Assembly: GCA_029718625.1 (NCBI GenBank)
Contig: CM056379.1
Location: 60,477,626-60,541,625 of the forward strand
Length of the DNA: 64,000 bases
From: Synaphobranchus kaupii
Lineage: Eukaryota; Chordata; Actinopteri; Anguilliformes; Synaphobranchidae
Direction of reading: 5' to 3'
Shown here piece by piece: positions 35,001 to 47,654 of this stretch. A model generated the notes under the pieces. The model made no database searches. It saw only the letters and a list, made by a program, of their open reading frames with translations, and was not told the origin of the DNA. A program made the position numbers and the translations under genes. Each line of letters opens with the position of its first letter. Positions within the stretch are counted from its first letter, which is position 1.

Positions 35001-38000
35001 TGTTCTAGTGTAACTTACTAGATCTAGTCCCACCCCGCAATTCCCATAGACATCCATTCAAATGCAGAGAGTTTATAGTATTGCTTGTAAGAGTACCAGA
35101 AAATAAGATATCAAGAGTCTTTTGATATTGTTGGGTCACAGACATCAGGAATTCATTGCATGCAAAGGATATGCAACCAGATATTAAAAATGATTACTTT
35201 ATTCTACATTATGTCCAATATTGGGGGGGCTGCTATGTACAAAAGGTTCTATAATTTCTAAACGGTTCATCCGATATGGATGAAAATACCTTCAAATTAA
35301 AGCTGAGAGTCTTCACTTCAACCTCATTGCCATTGTATCCATTCAAATTCAAAGTGCTAGAGTACAGAACCAAAATAACAAAAAATGTGTCACTGCCCTG
35401 TAATGGAGCGTGACGTGTGAGGTAGGAGGAGCCAAACGCAGCAAGGGGATTCTTTAAGCCCTAGGGCCACTAAGGCGGGAAACCCCACAGTTAAGGGAGG
35501 AGACAAAACAAAACCATAAAACACACAGCCAAAAAAACACTGAAAACTAATACTTATTAGTATACGAGGAGGCGAAAAAGGAACGGAGATATAACGTTCC
35601 AAGGCTATTCTCAAACTCGCAATCAAACGCACACATGTCAACGAAATCGCCCAGACTCCTTATGAGAAGACAGGTACCAAAGGACGAACAGAACTAAGGT
35701 TCCGAACAGAATCGCCCAGACTCCATATATGGAGACGGGTACCGAAGGATGAACAGAACAGCTGTTCCGGACATTTACTGGCTCCATGACTAACGCAAGA
35801 TTAACCGAGAATAAGCGCTCTGCCTCTCGGTAAAGAGGAATTTTCGGAATTAAGAGTACGGAGAACGAAGAGCACATGTATCCACAATTATAATGTTGAT
35901 TAAAATGTGCACAATTTTGCGACGCAAGTTAAAATAATTGTATTACTTGCCTAATAGCCTAATTGAGGAGAACCGGCTACATTTGATGGCATTGAGTAAT
36001 TGGTGAATTAAACGCTGATGTAGCCTATTGTTAATCAAGGAAACGGATTGAAAAATTATTAAGACCAATAATCAGTTTAAAGGGAAGTTTTCCGCTACCC
36101 CAATTTTCAGCTCAGGAGCCGCCACTGCCTATTCCTTGATCGCACTAAACACGCACGAGCATGTCTGTTTCGCCATCATAAGCAATCCGCCAAGGTGGAA
36201 AAGCAGGCTTTTAAAGGGAATGGGATATGACATTTTGATTGGTTTATTGCATGTCACGCCCAAGACACACCTATAATTAATGAAGAGACTAGGTTCAGCC
36301 CAGTTGCACCTTGCGCCGTGCTTAGCGCCCAAAAAACACGCCGTTAAAATAGCAAAAGTGGACTTGGACACGCCCTAAATGGACTTAGCGCCATGCGCTT
36401 AGACTAAGCGCCAAGATCGCCAAGATAGGGCCCCCTGTCTCTTAGTAGACAAAACTCCTCTTGCTTTCACGAAAGACAGCAGACAGAGAGAGGAGAAAGA
36501 GACAGAAAAGGGCAAACGACAAACAAAGGACAGACCAGAAAGCGGAGACTGAAATGGACACAAAAAAAGGAATACAACCTGATAGCTCAAAGCACAAAGG
36601 CAAGTCCCGCAAAACTCCAATAAAACACAGCGGAGCAAAACGGTCTCCTTAAAACCCTAGACCTAATCATACTAGCTTAAAACTTTAAAAGGGCTAAATA
36701 AACCACACACAAAACAGCACAAATAATGCCAAACAACACATCACAGCACAAACAACAAACAATCAATATCGAAGCCCCGAAAGAAGGAAACGGAAGGCTT
36801 AAATAGCTCTCAAGGTGACCACGCGCAGGTGTGGATGCTAACAGAAGCTAAGCTATCTAAGCAGGGAGGAGCAAGCATCTACCAAAAGGGCAGTGCCCTC
36901 GTGTGGCCACCGAGGAAAACGACCACATAGGGAAAAAGGGTTAAAAACCATGACATGCCCAATGAATTATGGTGCTTCACTGTATATTTACAAAAGGTAA
37001 AACATTAACTATCTTTTCTTTTTACTGTTTTCAATTAAATATATATAAAAGAGATTTTATAAATCACTGTTTTCAGCTTTTATTAGCATTTTACATACTT
37101 TTTTTAATTTTTTTTACATACATACCAAAACAACAAAAAATGTGTCACTGTCCTAACACTTTTGGAGTGCACTGTACGTACATGCACACTAGGGCTGTAA
37201 CGTTTTTGTTCGATTATAGAACTTCTTTGAATCTCAGGAAAATTAAAAGTTTTGAATATGTATTCAAGGTCTCGAATTTGTAATCCTGTTGAAATGAGGA
37301 GCCCAGTTTCACTCTGCCGTCAGCCGTGTTGCGCTCATGGTAGCGTTCAATTTCAAAGAGACCAACTAACAACAAGCCATGTTATTGTTTTGTCTGGAGG
37401 GTATACCTTAGCCTAAATAAAGTTAATGTGTGGGTCATGCTATCCGTGCAGCCTGTAGGCTATACGTTCGAAAAGGAGGAGCCAAGACTGCACCTCCAGG
37501 TGCCATTTGGAAATATTACCGGTTCTATGCCATTGCAGACAAAAAAATTACAATGGAGAAAATTGCCTGCTATGTATGCAAGCAGTAACCCTACTAACCC
37601 TCCAAACACTTTTTTCACCTCCAAAGGAGATTGTTCAGTTTAGTTTAAGCTGTGCAATTGTTGTGAATTAATGATGGTCTCATACATCATTTTTTCTTTC
37701 ATTGGAGACAATTGATCTACAGAATCAATTTATTTGTGTGAATGGCAAAATTGCCATTGTTATGATCCCTGGTTTTATTTTGTTTAATAAAACTTCATGA
37801 TACTGTTTACTTCTTAGTTATAGACTAACATGTTTAAGCTAGCTATACGTTTAAATTAAAACAGCCATAATAATTATACATTTATAAAATTAGAACAAAT
37901 TCAAACAAATTTCTGTATTATTAAATATTCATTCAAACTCAATTTTTTGCAAAAATTGACAGCCCTAATGCATGCACATACACACATACATACAAAATAA

Positions 38001-41000
38001 TACAAAAACTCACCAAAGTGAATTTTAATCTTATCTGCTCATTGCGTTTTTATATCTTCATATAGCACTCACATCTGAAAGCAGAATCTGAATATGGGAG
38101 TTTTCTCAACAAATCTTTGTTTCATGTCAGGTCATGTTAGGCCAAAGTTCAGTCTTTATTCTCAATCTGTCCTTGATGATATTTATCTGAGCAAGGCTGA
38201 AAACCAGTATCCTTCAAGGGATGCTGAGGACTCCATATCCCTTAAAGCCTTGCTCCTCTGTACATCACATGTACATAACATTCAGTAGCCCGAGGATATG
38301 GCTGCCATTAAGGCAAGTTGTATAATATTTGAGAAAACACATGGCTGTTAAAACATAATTCAGAAACCTCACAACTCATGAAACTTTTACCTGGACTAAA
38401 GAGATACAGCTGCTCTGCACGGTTTAGTTTTAAGTACTGATAATGGAAGAGATACAAAATAAGAATATATATTCATGTGAGTGTACAGAAAGTATGAAAG
38501 GCAGAAAATCTGCTCTTCCATCTGGCTTTATGTTCCATCCCACATCATCTGTTTTTTTTGTGCCATGTTTTGAAAGACTTCCACTTTGATGCATTATGCT
38601 AATCCATGTTAATGTTGTGTTCCATTAACACACCTTGAACTAATGTCCTACAAATCAAAGAGCAAATGGAATAGGAATCAAGCAATAATAAGGCTGACAC
38701 TCGGTTATTGATTTCATAGTATTGCACAGGAAACACCAGTGAGCGTTGGGGAAAAATAATCAAGAGGCTTCACCAGACCTTTTAGTGAGAGGTCAGTGAG
38801 GGAGAAGACAGTTTATTGATGAAGAGACAGGAGTCCGCTGATTTACAGATGGGGAACATAACAGAACAGAGAAATCAATACCTATGTTCCCAACAACCAT
38901 GCATTCAAACAAGTCAGTAACCCAGCCTTCAGAAAATAGGGACCTGCAACCAAATGTGGTCCATTGCTAGTACTCATTTGCCAGCACTAGCAAACTAATT
39001 ACATCCACTGTGCCGCTACAACATTACAGCAACATTAGGAGAATGTTCTATATCAGCGTGGATTATACATTGGTCAGTCCATCTCTAAAGGTGGGGTTGT
39101 AGACTCTTTCTGAAGAAACAAGGAGATAAGAAACTGCTTATTTGCTTGATTCTGTTAAGTGCCCCTATAAAAGGCAAACTACTGAGCTTCTCAGTACCCT
39201 TATCCTTACGTTTAATTGAAATCGTATTTAATGTGATTCACTTTTAAGAAAATTCTAAAGTTTAAATATTTCAATAGCAGGAGCACATAACAGATGCAAT
39301 AGTTGCAAATTCAGCTGTCCTGCACTGCCCGTGAGGTGAAAGAATGGCCTCTGCTTGTCTCTCAGGAGAGGATTTGTCGGAGAGAAGGACAATCCCAAGC
39401 CAAAAGAGTACTGAGGAGAGCACTGCATGATGAAATAGGAAGTGACACACCATGTAGGGCAGATGGACCTTAGTCAGGTGGGCCGGGATGCTGGAGGGCT
39501 TGGGCGGGACAGGCGGCTTCTTCTTGGCGATGGAACAGGCGGTCTCGGAGTCTGCAGTTCTGGGTGGAGGGATTTGACCTGCCGCAACCTGCCCTGCACT
39601 ACAAGGCTCAGCCCTGCTGTCAGTGCCCAGCTGTCTGAGAAAGTCTCTGGGGAAGAGGTAGCCCGCTGAGGGGTGGGCGCTGATTTCCTGCAGGGTATTC
39701 TCCAGTACACGAATGGTCTCCTCCAGGCTGTCCAGCCTCTGGAAGGCACTGCTGCGGACATCCCCAGCCGGTGCCCCTTTAAGCTCGGCTCCTGCACCCT
39801 GGCTCTGCTGGGGACGGGCTGGCCCATTTGGTGTTGATGCGGAAACCCCAGGGCGAGGAAAGTTCGACCTGTAGTCACCCGCCTTATTAGTTGACGCCCT
39901 GGTGTCCCTCTCTGCGTTGACGAAGAGCTGCAGGGTTTTGTGTCCTGTCTGAAGGCCCTGCCTCAAAGCCTCCCTCAGAGCGAGCAGCTGCCCCTTGGGA
40001 AGCTGTATCCTAAGGCCAGCTCTCCTGGAGATGCCCTGCACCCTTGTCGTCCTCGGTCTGGGCACCGGCCTCCCCCTCTGACTCTGATGGTAAACCTGGC
40101 CTCCAGCCAGGAGGTCTCTGCACTCTGCCTCTCTCTCCTCTTCATCCTCCTCCTCCTCCTCCAACAGTGCCTCTAGTTGTCTGTAGGCCTCTTTGATCTG
40201 CAGGGACTCTCTGAACAGCAGGATCAATGGGGTGCTGCTCAATTTTAGCCTGCAGGGTTTAGTCCCATGCATATGGAGCTCCGCGTCGCCCTCTGGTGCC
40301 TGGGGTTGGACGATCAGAGTCTGCACCTCCTCGCCAGCTCCTGAACTGCTGAGCTCCTGAGCCTCTCTGCTGGACAGCACCCTCAATTCCCTGTCTGTGA
40401 GGACCAGGGCCAGGTCCTCCCTGCCCTCCTCTATGTCTGCCTCCTCAAAGGACTCCTGGATCCTCAGCTCGTAACGTGGGGGCCTCTTTTGTGTCCGGTC
40501 TGCAGGAATCTCTTCAGAAGGCTTGGATAGCTTAGGGAAGGCCTGGCTCTGTACAAGGGTCTGTTTCTGAGGGGTGAGGCCGATCCTTGTTAATCGGTGG
40601 TCATCTGCTGTGGTCACTCTGTGGTCATCCGCTGTGGTCAGTCTTTGATCAATGGCTGTGGTGACACCAAAGGGTTGGTGAGGGTTCTTGACATTACTCC
40701 TGTCTCTTCCTGATGGTCTGTCCAGCAGTGTTCTCTGTATAAAGTGTCCCTCTAGACCAGCCCTTACTGGGCTCTCAGAACACGAGGAAGAGATTGATGT
40801 CCAGTCAGTCAACATGATACGGGGGACCTGACTGGATGATGAACTGAGGGGTGTAACATCATGTTCCTGTAAACAAAGATTTGCGTAGTGAACTAAACTA
40901 TTAATACTACTAATACATCTACTGCTAAATCTTGCAATATTACTTCAAGGACAAACTACTGAGAAAGAACCAGTTGAAGTTCCCTTGTAGTGGAAATTAT

Positions 41001-44000
41001 TCTCATACAATAACAAATCCTGCTACTTCTACAGCCACTACTCTACAACAATGACTACTGAAGTATTGTCACTAAAATGAGAAAGAATGATAATCCTTGT
41101 AATGCTGTCTGTGATTAGAACAAAGAACAGTGTCAGATTTCCTGCTGGCTGTTCACTATCATTATAATGAGCAACTGCAAATAAAATCACAGTTGAGTGT
41201 TGATAAAATTAGAGAGTAAATACAGGCTTTAGAGAGAACTTAATAATGTAGAGCAACCTCACAACAAAGGGGGGCGGGTTTGGATCAACAAAGAGAGGCA
41301 GAACAGGAACAGGGCTGTAGAGCAGATTGTAATAGGACTGGACAGCTCTGACAATGACCTTTCCTCAGTTCACCTCCCCTGCTGCAGCCAGCTGGCTTTT
41401 TCTGCAAAAGGGCAAACTATACACTCAGGCTCTTTCTGTGTTTTCCATGCTGCCATTCCTAATTGGTCTGCACACAACTGCTTCAGTAGCCAATTGCGTC
41501 TTTGCTGTCTTTTTGGGCCCCATCATGTTCATTTAGCATGGATGAAACACAGATATGGTCCGGGTGCAGTGCCCTCTATCTTTCATGGAGATCGATACGC
41601 GGCTCACTTGATCAAACTGCAGTGCAAACGAATCTCAGGGGATACGAATCTATACGCGCAATAGATTCACAGTAGTACAACAGCAGCACAGAAATCACCG
41701 TTTGTAATGGGTGCATACCTGTGAGTCTGGTGCCGGTGAGCTGGCGTTATGCTTATACAGTTTGCCCAACTCCCACCGTAGACTGGAGCAGTCCAGGGAA
41801 GCTGAGGACGTCTGGCAGACACAGTATATGGTACTATGACCACATGGCACTCTACCACCACCACAGGCCACTCGGTGACACACAGCACACTATACCAACC
41901 ATACCAACCATACCAACTACCATCCCATCACTGATTTAATAAACAGACCTGGTGCAAAGACACGGGAGGCTAACCACTCGCACGATCACACGTACTCACC
42001 TACTGAATGATGCACAGATTCCCACTGTAACACATGTCATTAACTGCACATTGCCAGCCCCCACCCACCCTTGACATATAACACGTTTGATTCTGCACTT
42101 ACAATCCAGCTGTTCTCTACCGGTTCTGAGACTCCTACCAGCATGTTCCTTAAATTTTAGAGATTTGAAGTGCTCATTTGACTGCTCAGGTTAGTACTTA
42201 GAGAAGGTGCTATTAGGTATTCATCACTGTTATTAAAGCAGACATAAGCTAGGGGTGTCAGTACATCAGTTAGACAGACGGCAGGATCCAGACTGTTAGA
42301 TGAGGTGGCGTGTGTGTGTGGGGTGGGGTGGGGGGGACTCAAACTGGAATGATGCAGGAGTGCCTTGGAGCGTGTTGGTTCCGGCAGCATTGCAGAAAAC
42401 TGGACCGACTGTTGCCGCATTTGAGAGCCCTGGCTGCTTAAGTCGAAAAACATGTCTTAGGCAGACTGCAGACATGGCATCACTTCAAACCAGGCATGCA
42501 CGTGGCAGAGAAAGCTGGCGTTGGAAGCCAGCTGCTATGACTCCGGACTGAATCCCCTTGTCGTCCACAGGTGAGTTAGTGGCACCTGATGCGTGAGGGG
42601 GAGGGGTTAGTGAGGGAATGAGGGAGGGGCCTCGAGGGCAGCAGTCCACACAGACCGGCACAGGTTTACCTTCCTTCCCGGGGCCCCTGAGGGCCACAGG
42701 TCCAGGCTGGAGGGAGGGGTACTGGTCCTGCGCAGGGTGCTGGGCAGGGAGTGGGGAGGGGATGCTTTGATTCTAACTGGGGTTCTCTGAAACACCTAGC
42801 AGGAAGGGGGGGGGGGGGGGGGGGGTGGAGACACGGTGAGTAAAAGACGCAGGGGGGGGGAAGCCTCTTAACCCGGTGCAAAGTACACAGCATAAAACAA
42901 GCAAATATTATACACAGCTGAGAAGCGCAGAATGGCAGAGCAGGTCCACTTGCTCTTCACTTCCAGCAACATGTAGTACAGGGGACAGAAGGAGCAACAG
43001 GATGAAGGAGCACATGAGCTCCCATTTCAGAACCTTCTAGAAACACCAGTGTAAACTGATTAACGTGGGCAGCTGGGTATTTATCACTCCCTGAAATTTC
43101 CAGTTTAAGTGAGAGTTTGCTTGGAGTTTAGCACTGCATCAAAAAGCTCAAAAACACTGCTTTGATCCATCAGGTCAAGGGATAAATAGGGTCATTGGGT
43201 CACTGAATCCATTTGACCTCTGAAAGGCATCTTCCAGAGGTAAAACAGCCATATATCAGGAGTTGATTCATTGCCTCTGTAAATCTGTTTTTTCTTGGAT
43301 GATTAAGCAACACACACAGCCAGACAGTATAGCATGCTTGTTCTTTCAGACACATCTTGCATGGTGTCAAATTAAGAAATTTAATAGAGACACTTGAAGA
43401 AAACTTGTTAAAACACTGTAAATATTGATAATACTTAATGGTCTATTGTACTGGCATTTTGTAGCTTAGCTGAAGAGTGTGGTGACAATTCTGACAATAT
43501 ACTTTTATTGTGTTGGCAATGTTGCGACAATATTGTGAGACTGCTGAATTACTAGTGTGTCAGCCGATTGATGATGTGTAACTTTGGCTCCCCTCCTCAC
43601 AACCTAGCCTCCTACCTCCAGCTCAGCGATGATCTTCTCCTCATCATCGTCTTCCTTCACCCCCGATGCGGCAATGACAGGGGGAGTGGAGGCGGGACGC
43701 GGGGCCTCTGAGACAGTCCGCCGCAGCTTGACGTGGGGTTTCTGGGTCTCCATCTCCTCCGACTCAGACTTCTGCATAGACGGGAAGGTTAAGGCCATGA
43801 CACACAGGCAATATGTTTAGGCAATGTTGCATCCAAGAAGGATGGAGATAAGAAAATGGGACAAAAATAAATGAGGATAACATAGTGGGCTGTAAGAAAT
43901 ACAAGTATGGCGGAAAAGTACTATTAGTCACATTTCTTGGCAATATTGCCCATCTGCATTGCCTCAAAATGGTGCCTGTGTATCTACATGTTGTCTGTGT

Positions 44001-46319
44001 ATGTCTTTTGTTTGTCTCTATTATCTGTTGTTGCTGTGCTGTCTGTCCTTATTTTATTTTACTTTATGTTATTTCTTTAACCTCCCCCCCTGCTGTCATT
44101 ATCATTAGGTCTATTATGAGTAACATTAGGACTTGATATCTACAGTTTTAACCCAATCGAGCCACATGGTGGCGCTATAGAGTAAAAAAATTCACTAAAA
44201 ATCACTGTTCCTTTGCAGAGATGTAAAACTTGCTACAGTGACAAAGACCCGGATTTGGATCAGAGATATTTACTAAATGGGTGGGCGCCATCTTAAATTT
44301 GCTGACATTTTGGCTTAAATGTACTAATTTATTACTTCTTTGTGTTTTTCCTTAACCGCTTGGCTTATTCTCATGTAACTTGGCATATAGTTAGAAGTTG
44401 TCATCTCACAAGCCCTCACCAAATTTGGTGGCGATAGGCCAGTTGGTGGCGCTGTAGTGCACATGAAAATATTGTCACATTGACACGCCCACTGACGATG
44501 CCCCGTTTGACCTAGAGTCACAAAATATGGTGTACAGGTCCCTCTGCTCATGATGAACAAATTTGATTCGAGGATCCATGAAGTCAGCCATATTGGATTT
44601 CCCGCTAATTAGCATTTTTTGTAAAACACTTAAAACGCTACTCCTCCTACAAACTTTGGCCAATTTACATGAAACCAGGTACACAAACTCCTTAGACCAT
44701 GCTTCATAAAAGTTATATACAGAATTGTGATATTTTAAAAGATGGCCGAATGACATGAATGATAAATTCATAATCAATATTTTTTTTATGGAAAAGCAAT
44801 ACTTTTATTCCTTTCCTTTCAGCAAGCTCTGTGGATGTATAATTTTTTTATTTTATTCTTCGTCTACATAAAAATGTTGTATCTATAGCCTTTAAAACTA
44901 CAGAGACAGTGAAGGATACGCTTGCAGGGCAGCAGGGCTGGGATACCCAGAGTACAGGAGGAGCATGTGGAAATGCTGTCAGGAGACCACAGCCAGCTGA
45001 TATTGTGCTGACAGCCTTTACACATGCTCCTCCTATCCCTGTAATAATAACATATTACAGAGAATAATTCATAAGGAAGACACCGCAGAACACAAAAAAG
45101 GCCCTTTGCTTGTTTGTTTTTTTGCATGTTACATTTGTGTTCTGCGGTGTATTCCTTATGAATTATTCTCTGTAATATGTTATTTCTGGCAGTGCATCCA
45201 TCGCGCTCACCTTGATGGTCTTGCTGGTTACGATGACCTCCCCGCTGCGGTTGGTGGTGAGCCCGTGGGATGATGGGAAGCTACGGCGGGGTGGTGGAGG
45301 TGGGGGCGACTTGGAGGGCTTCTCTGTGCGATAGCGAGGCACCGTCAGCTCATCTGCAGGGAAACGTTGGCATTCCTTAAAATAACCTACTTAAAAGCTT
45401 TAAGTATGTTTAAAAAAGGTTTTCCTTGCTGAGCATCAGGAAGTGATCATTTGAAATGCCAGTAAGCAGATGTTTCAGAAGCTACCTTATTAGTCTACTG
45501 AAGTGCATTACTCCCTACTTTTTACATTTCTACTCTCTTGATGAGAATTAATGTCCATTCTGTTGGTATCAGTGGAAGCGCCATCAGTATCAGTGCTCAA
45601 TCAATGACTACTTCATCAGTGTCCACTCTGTCAGTGAGTATCAGTGTCTAGTCAATCAGTAAGTATCAGTGTCCACTTATTTAGTTAGTACCGGAGCCCA
45701 CTCTATCAGTGCTTATGAGTCATCAGTGAGGATTAGTGCACAGTTCCATGGCTCAGTGTGTTGTCTAACCAGAGCCACGCCGTGAGCCGGCCTCCTTGCC
45801 GGACAGCTTGTGGGAGTGCTGGGGCTTGCTTGGGCGGTGCTCTGGGGTGGTGTTGCTGCTTTGGGAGACGGGGATCGCCGTGGGCTTGTTGATCTGCTTG
45901 GCTGCAAAGTCCAGGTCAGGGATGGCCTTCATGAGCTCAGCTTGTGTCTCCTCTAGGAGCCGGTTAATGTCCTGGGCACTGTACTGCGTGAGGTTTGCCC
46001 GCTTCTCCTCCCAGTCCCGCTCTGCGGCCTGATACACACACACACACACACACCAAGGTCACAGATGCAGGTCATTGCTTCTTTCAGTGGCTCTATTTGA
46101 TAACTAAAATTCGGAGCCCACTGGGTACTGATTATATATCCAAAACTACCCTCAATATCCTCACAAAACCTCATCTCTACTGTATCCAAATAGTCTTGTG
46201 CATGCAGAAACACATACAGATAGCGCTGCGCACAAACACAAATTAGAACGCAGACACACATGCACATACGAGTACAAATTCAAACACAGACGCTCAAACG
46301 CAGAAACTGTCTCACGCAC

Positions 46320-46365
<46 letters not shown>

Positions 46366-47585
46366 GTGCATAAACAGGAAGCGCGCTATAGATCAGACAC
46401 GCACAGGGACACAGAAAGTATTGCACACGCAAGACGAGTGCCCAGTACCAGTCTGACCTCCGCAGAGACCGATTTGTCTACGCCCCGGCGGCCCGGCAAA
46501 TCCTCCAGGGCCCGGTTCTTGAGGGGCCCTGGAGGGTGGGGGTCATGGTGTGGGCCGGAGGGGTTGCCTTGGCCGGGGCTAGGGTGGGGCGTCCAGTTGG
46601 ACAGGCTGGTGCCACCCCCCAGATTGTTGAGGTTGAGGGGTGGGCTGGTAGGAATGTCAAAGTCTGCACTCTTGCTAAATTCGTCCCCCTGCTTGGGCAA
46701 CAGGCTTGAAAAGTCCTCCTGGCTCTTCCATGTACCCTCATTCACTTGTCTGCAGGGACACACACACATCACTGTTACTATCAGCTGTGAGGAAACCAGC
46801 ATATATCACTCGGTCTGGGAGAATTATGACAACTAATAGTCATTGATTCCATCTGATCTCACTTCCCGTATTGGCCACCATGTGAAATCTTACACCGAAT
46901 TTAGACTTCTTGGATTCACCTGTATGAATTTTCAAGCGCACCCCTCCACATCTTGATCCTAATGCCTAGTGTGGTTGACTTGGTTAGATGATGACATATA
47001 ACAGCTCTAGTCACCTGGTCCTGGAGGACCGCAGGTTCTGCTGGTTTTTGTTGTTACTCAGCACTTAATTGATCGATTAAAGCTGTTGATTACACAGTTA
47101 CCTCACCTGGTGTCTTGGGTCTGATTTGGTTGCTGATAGTAAGGCAAAACCCTGCTGCCTTCCAGGACCAGGAAAGAAGATCACTGTCTTATAGAATAGA
47201 GCTGTTATATGTCATCATCCAAGTGAACCACACTAGGCATTAGGACCAAGATGTGGAGGAGTGTGCTTGAAAAGTCACAAGGGTGAATCTAAGAATTCTC
47301 AATTCACTGTAGGCCAATGCAATAAAAGTGAATAATAGTGTTATTAGTGTATGTTAGTACAGTCGGTTGTACCTGCGCAATGTGGTCAGGGTGTCTGTGA
47401 CCGTCTTGCAGCGTTTCAGTAAGGCATCCAGTCTGTGTGGCTCCTCCTTAAGGAACTTGACTGCCTCCACCTCAACCCTTAACACCACCCGCATCTTGCT
47501 CTGCAGGCTGGGGAACTGGTCTGCAGGGACGGAAGAAACAGAGAGTTCAATGCACACATCCTCACACGTGCGCACACACAGACAT

Positions 47586-47654
<69 letters not shown>

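Larger units (their letters stand above)
33791..37100. mobile_element. Palindromic TA-flanked MITE (copy 2), split by later insertions
   Basis: The left arm 33791-33980 starts CAAACCCCAATTACAAAAAA and reaches GCAGGCATCAAATTT. The right arm resumes at about 36985 (AAAAGGTAAAACATTAACTA) and stops near 37100 without the terminal GGGGTTTG. It is the same family as 4720-5204. The intervening 3 kb is a younger element. Confidence 0.75.

Noticed and set aside
45046..45184. Calling the palindrome a tRNA or known microRNA gene
   Set aside because: No cloverleaf or known miRNA seed is recognised. The arms are longer and more perfect than usual precursors, so it is reported only as a structure.
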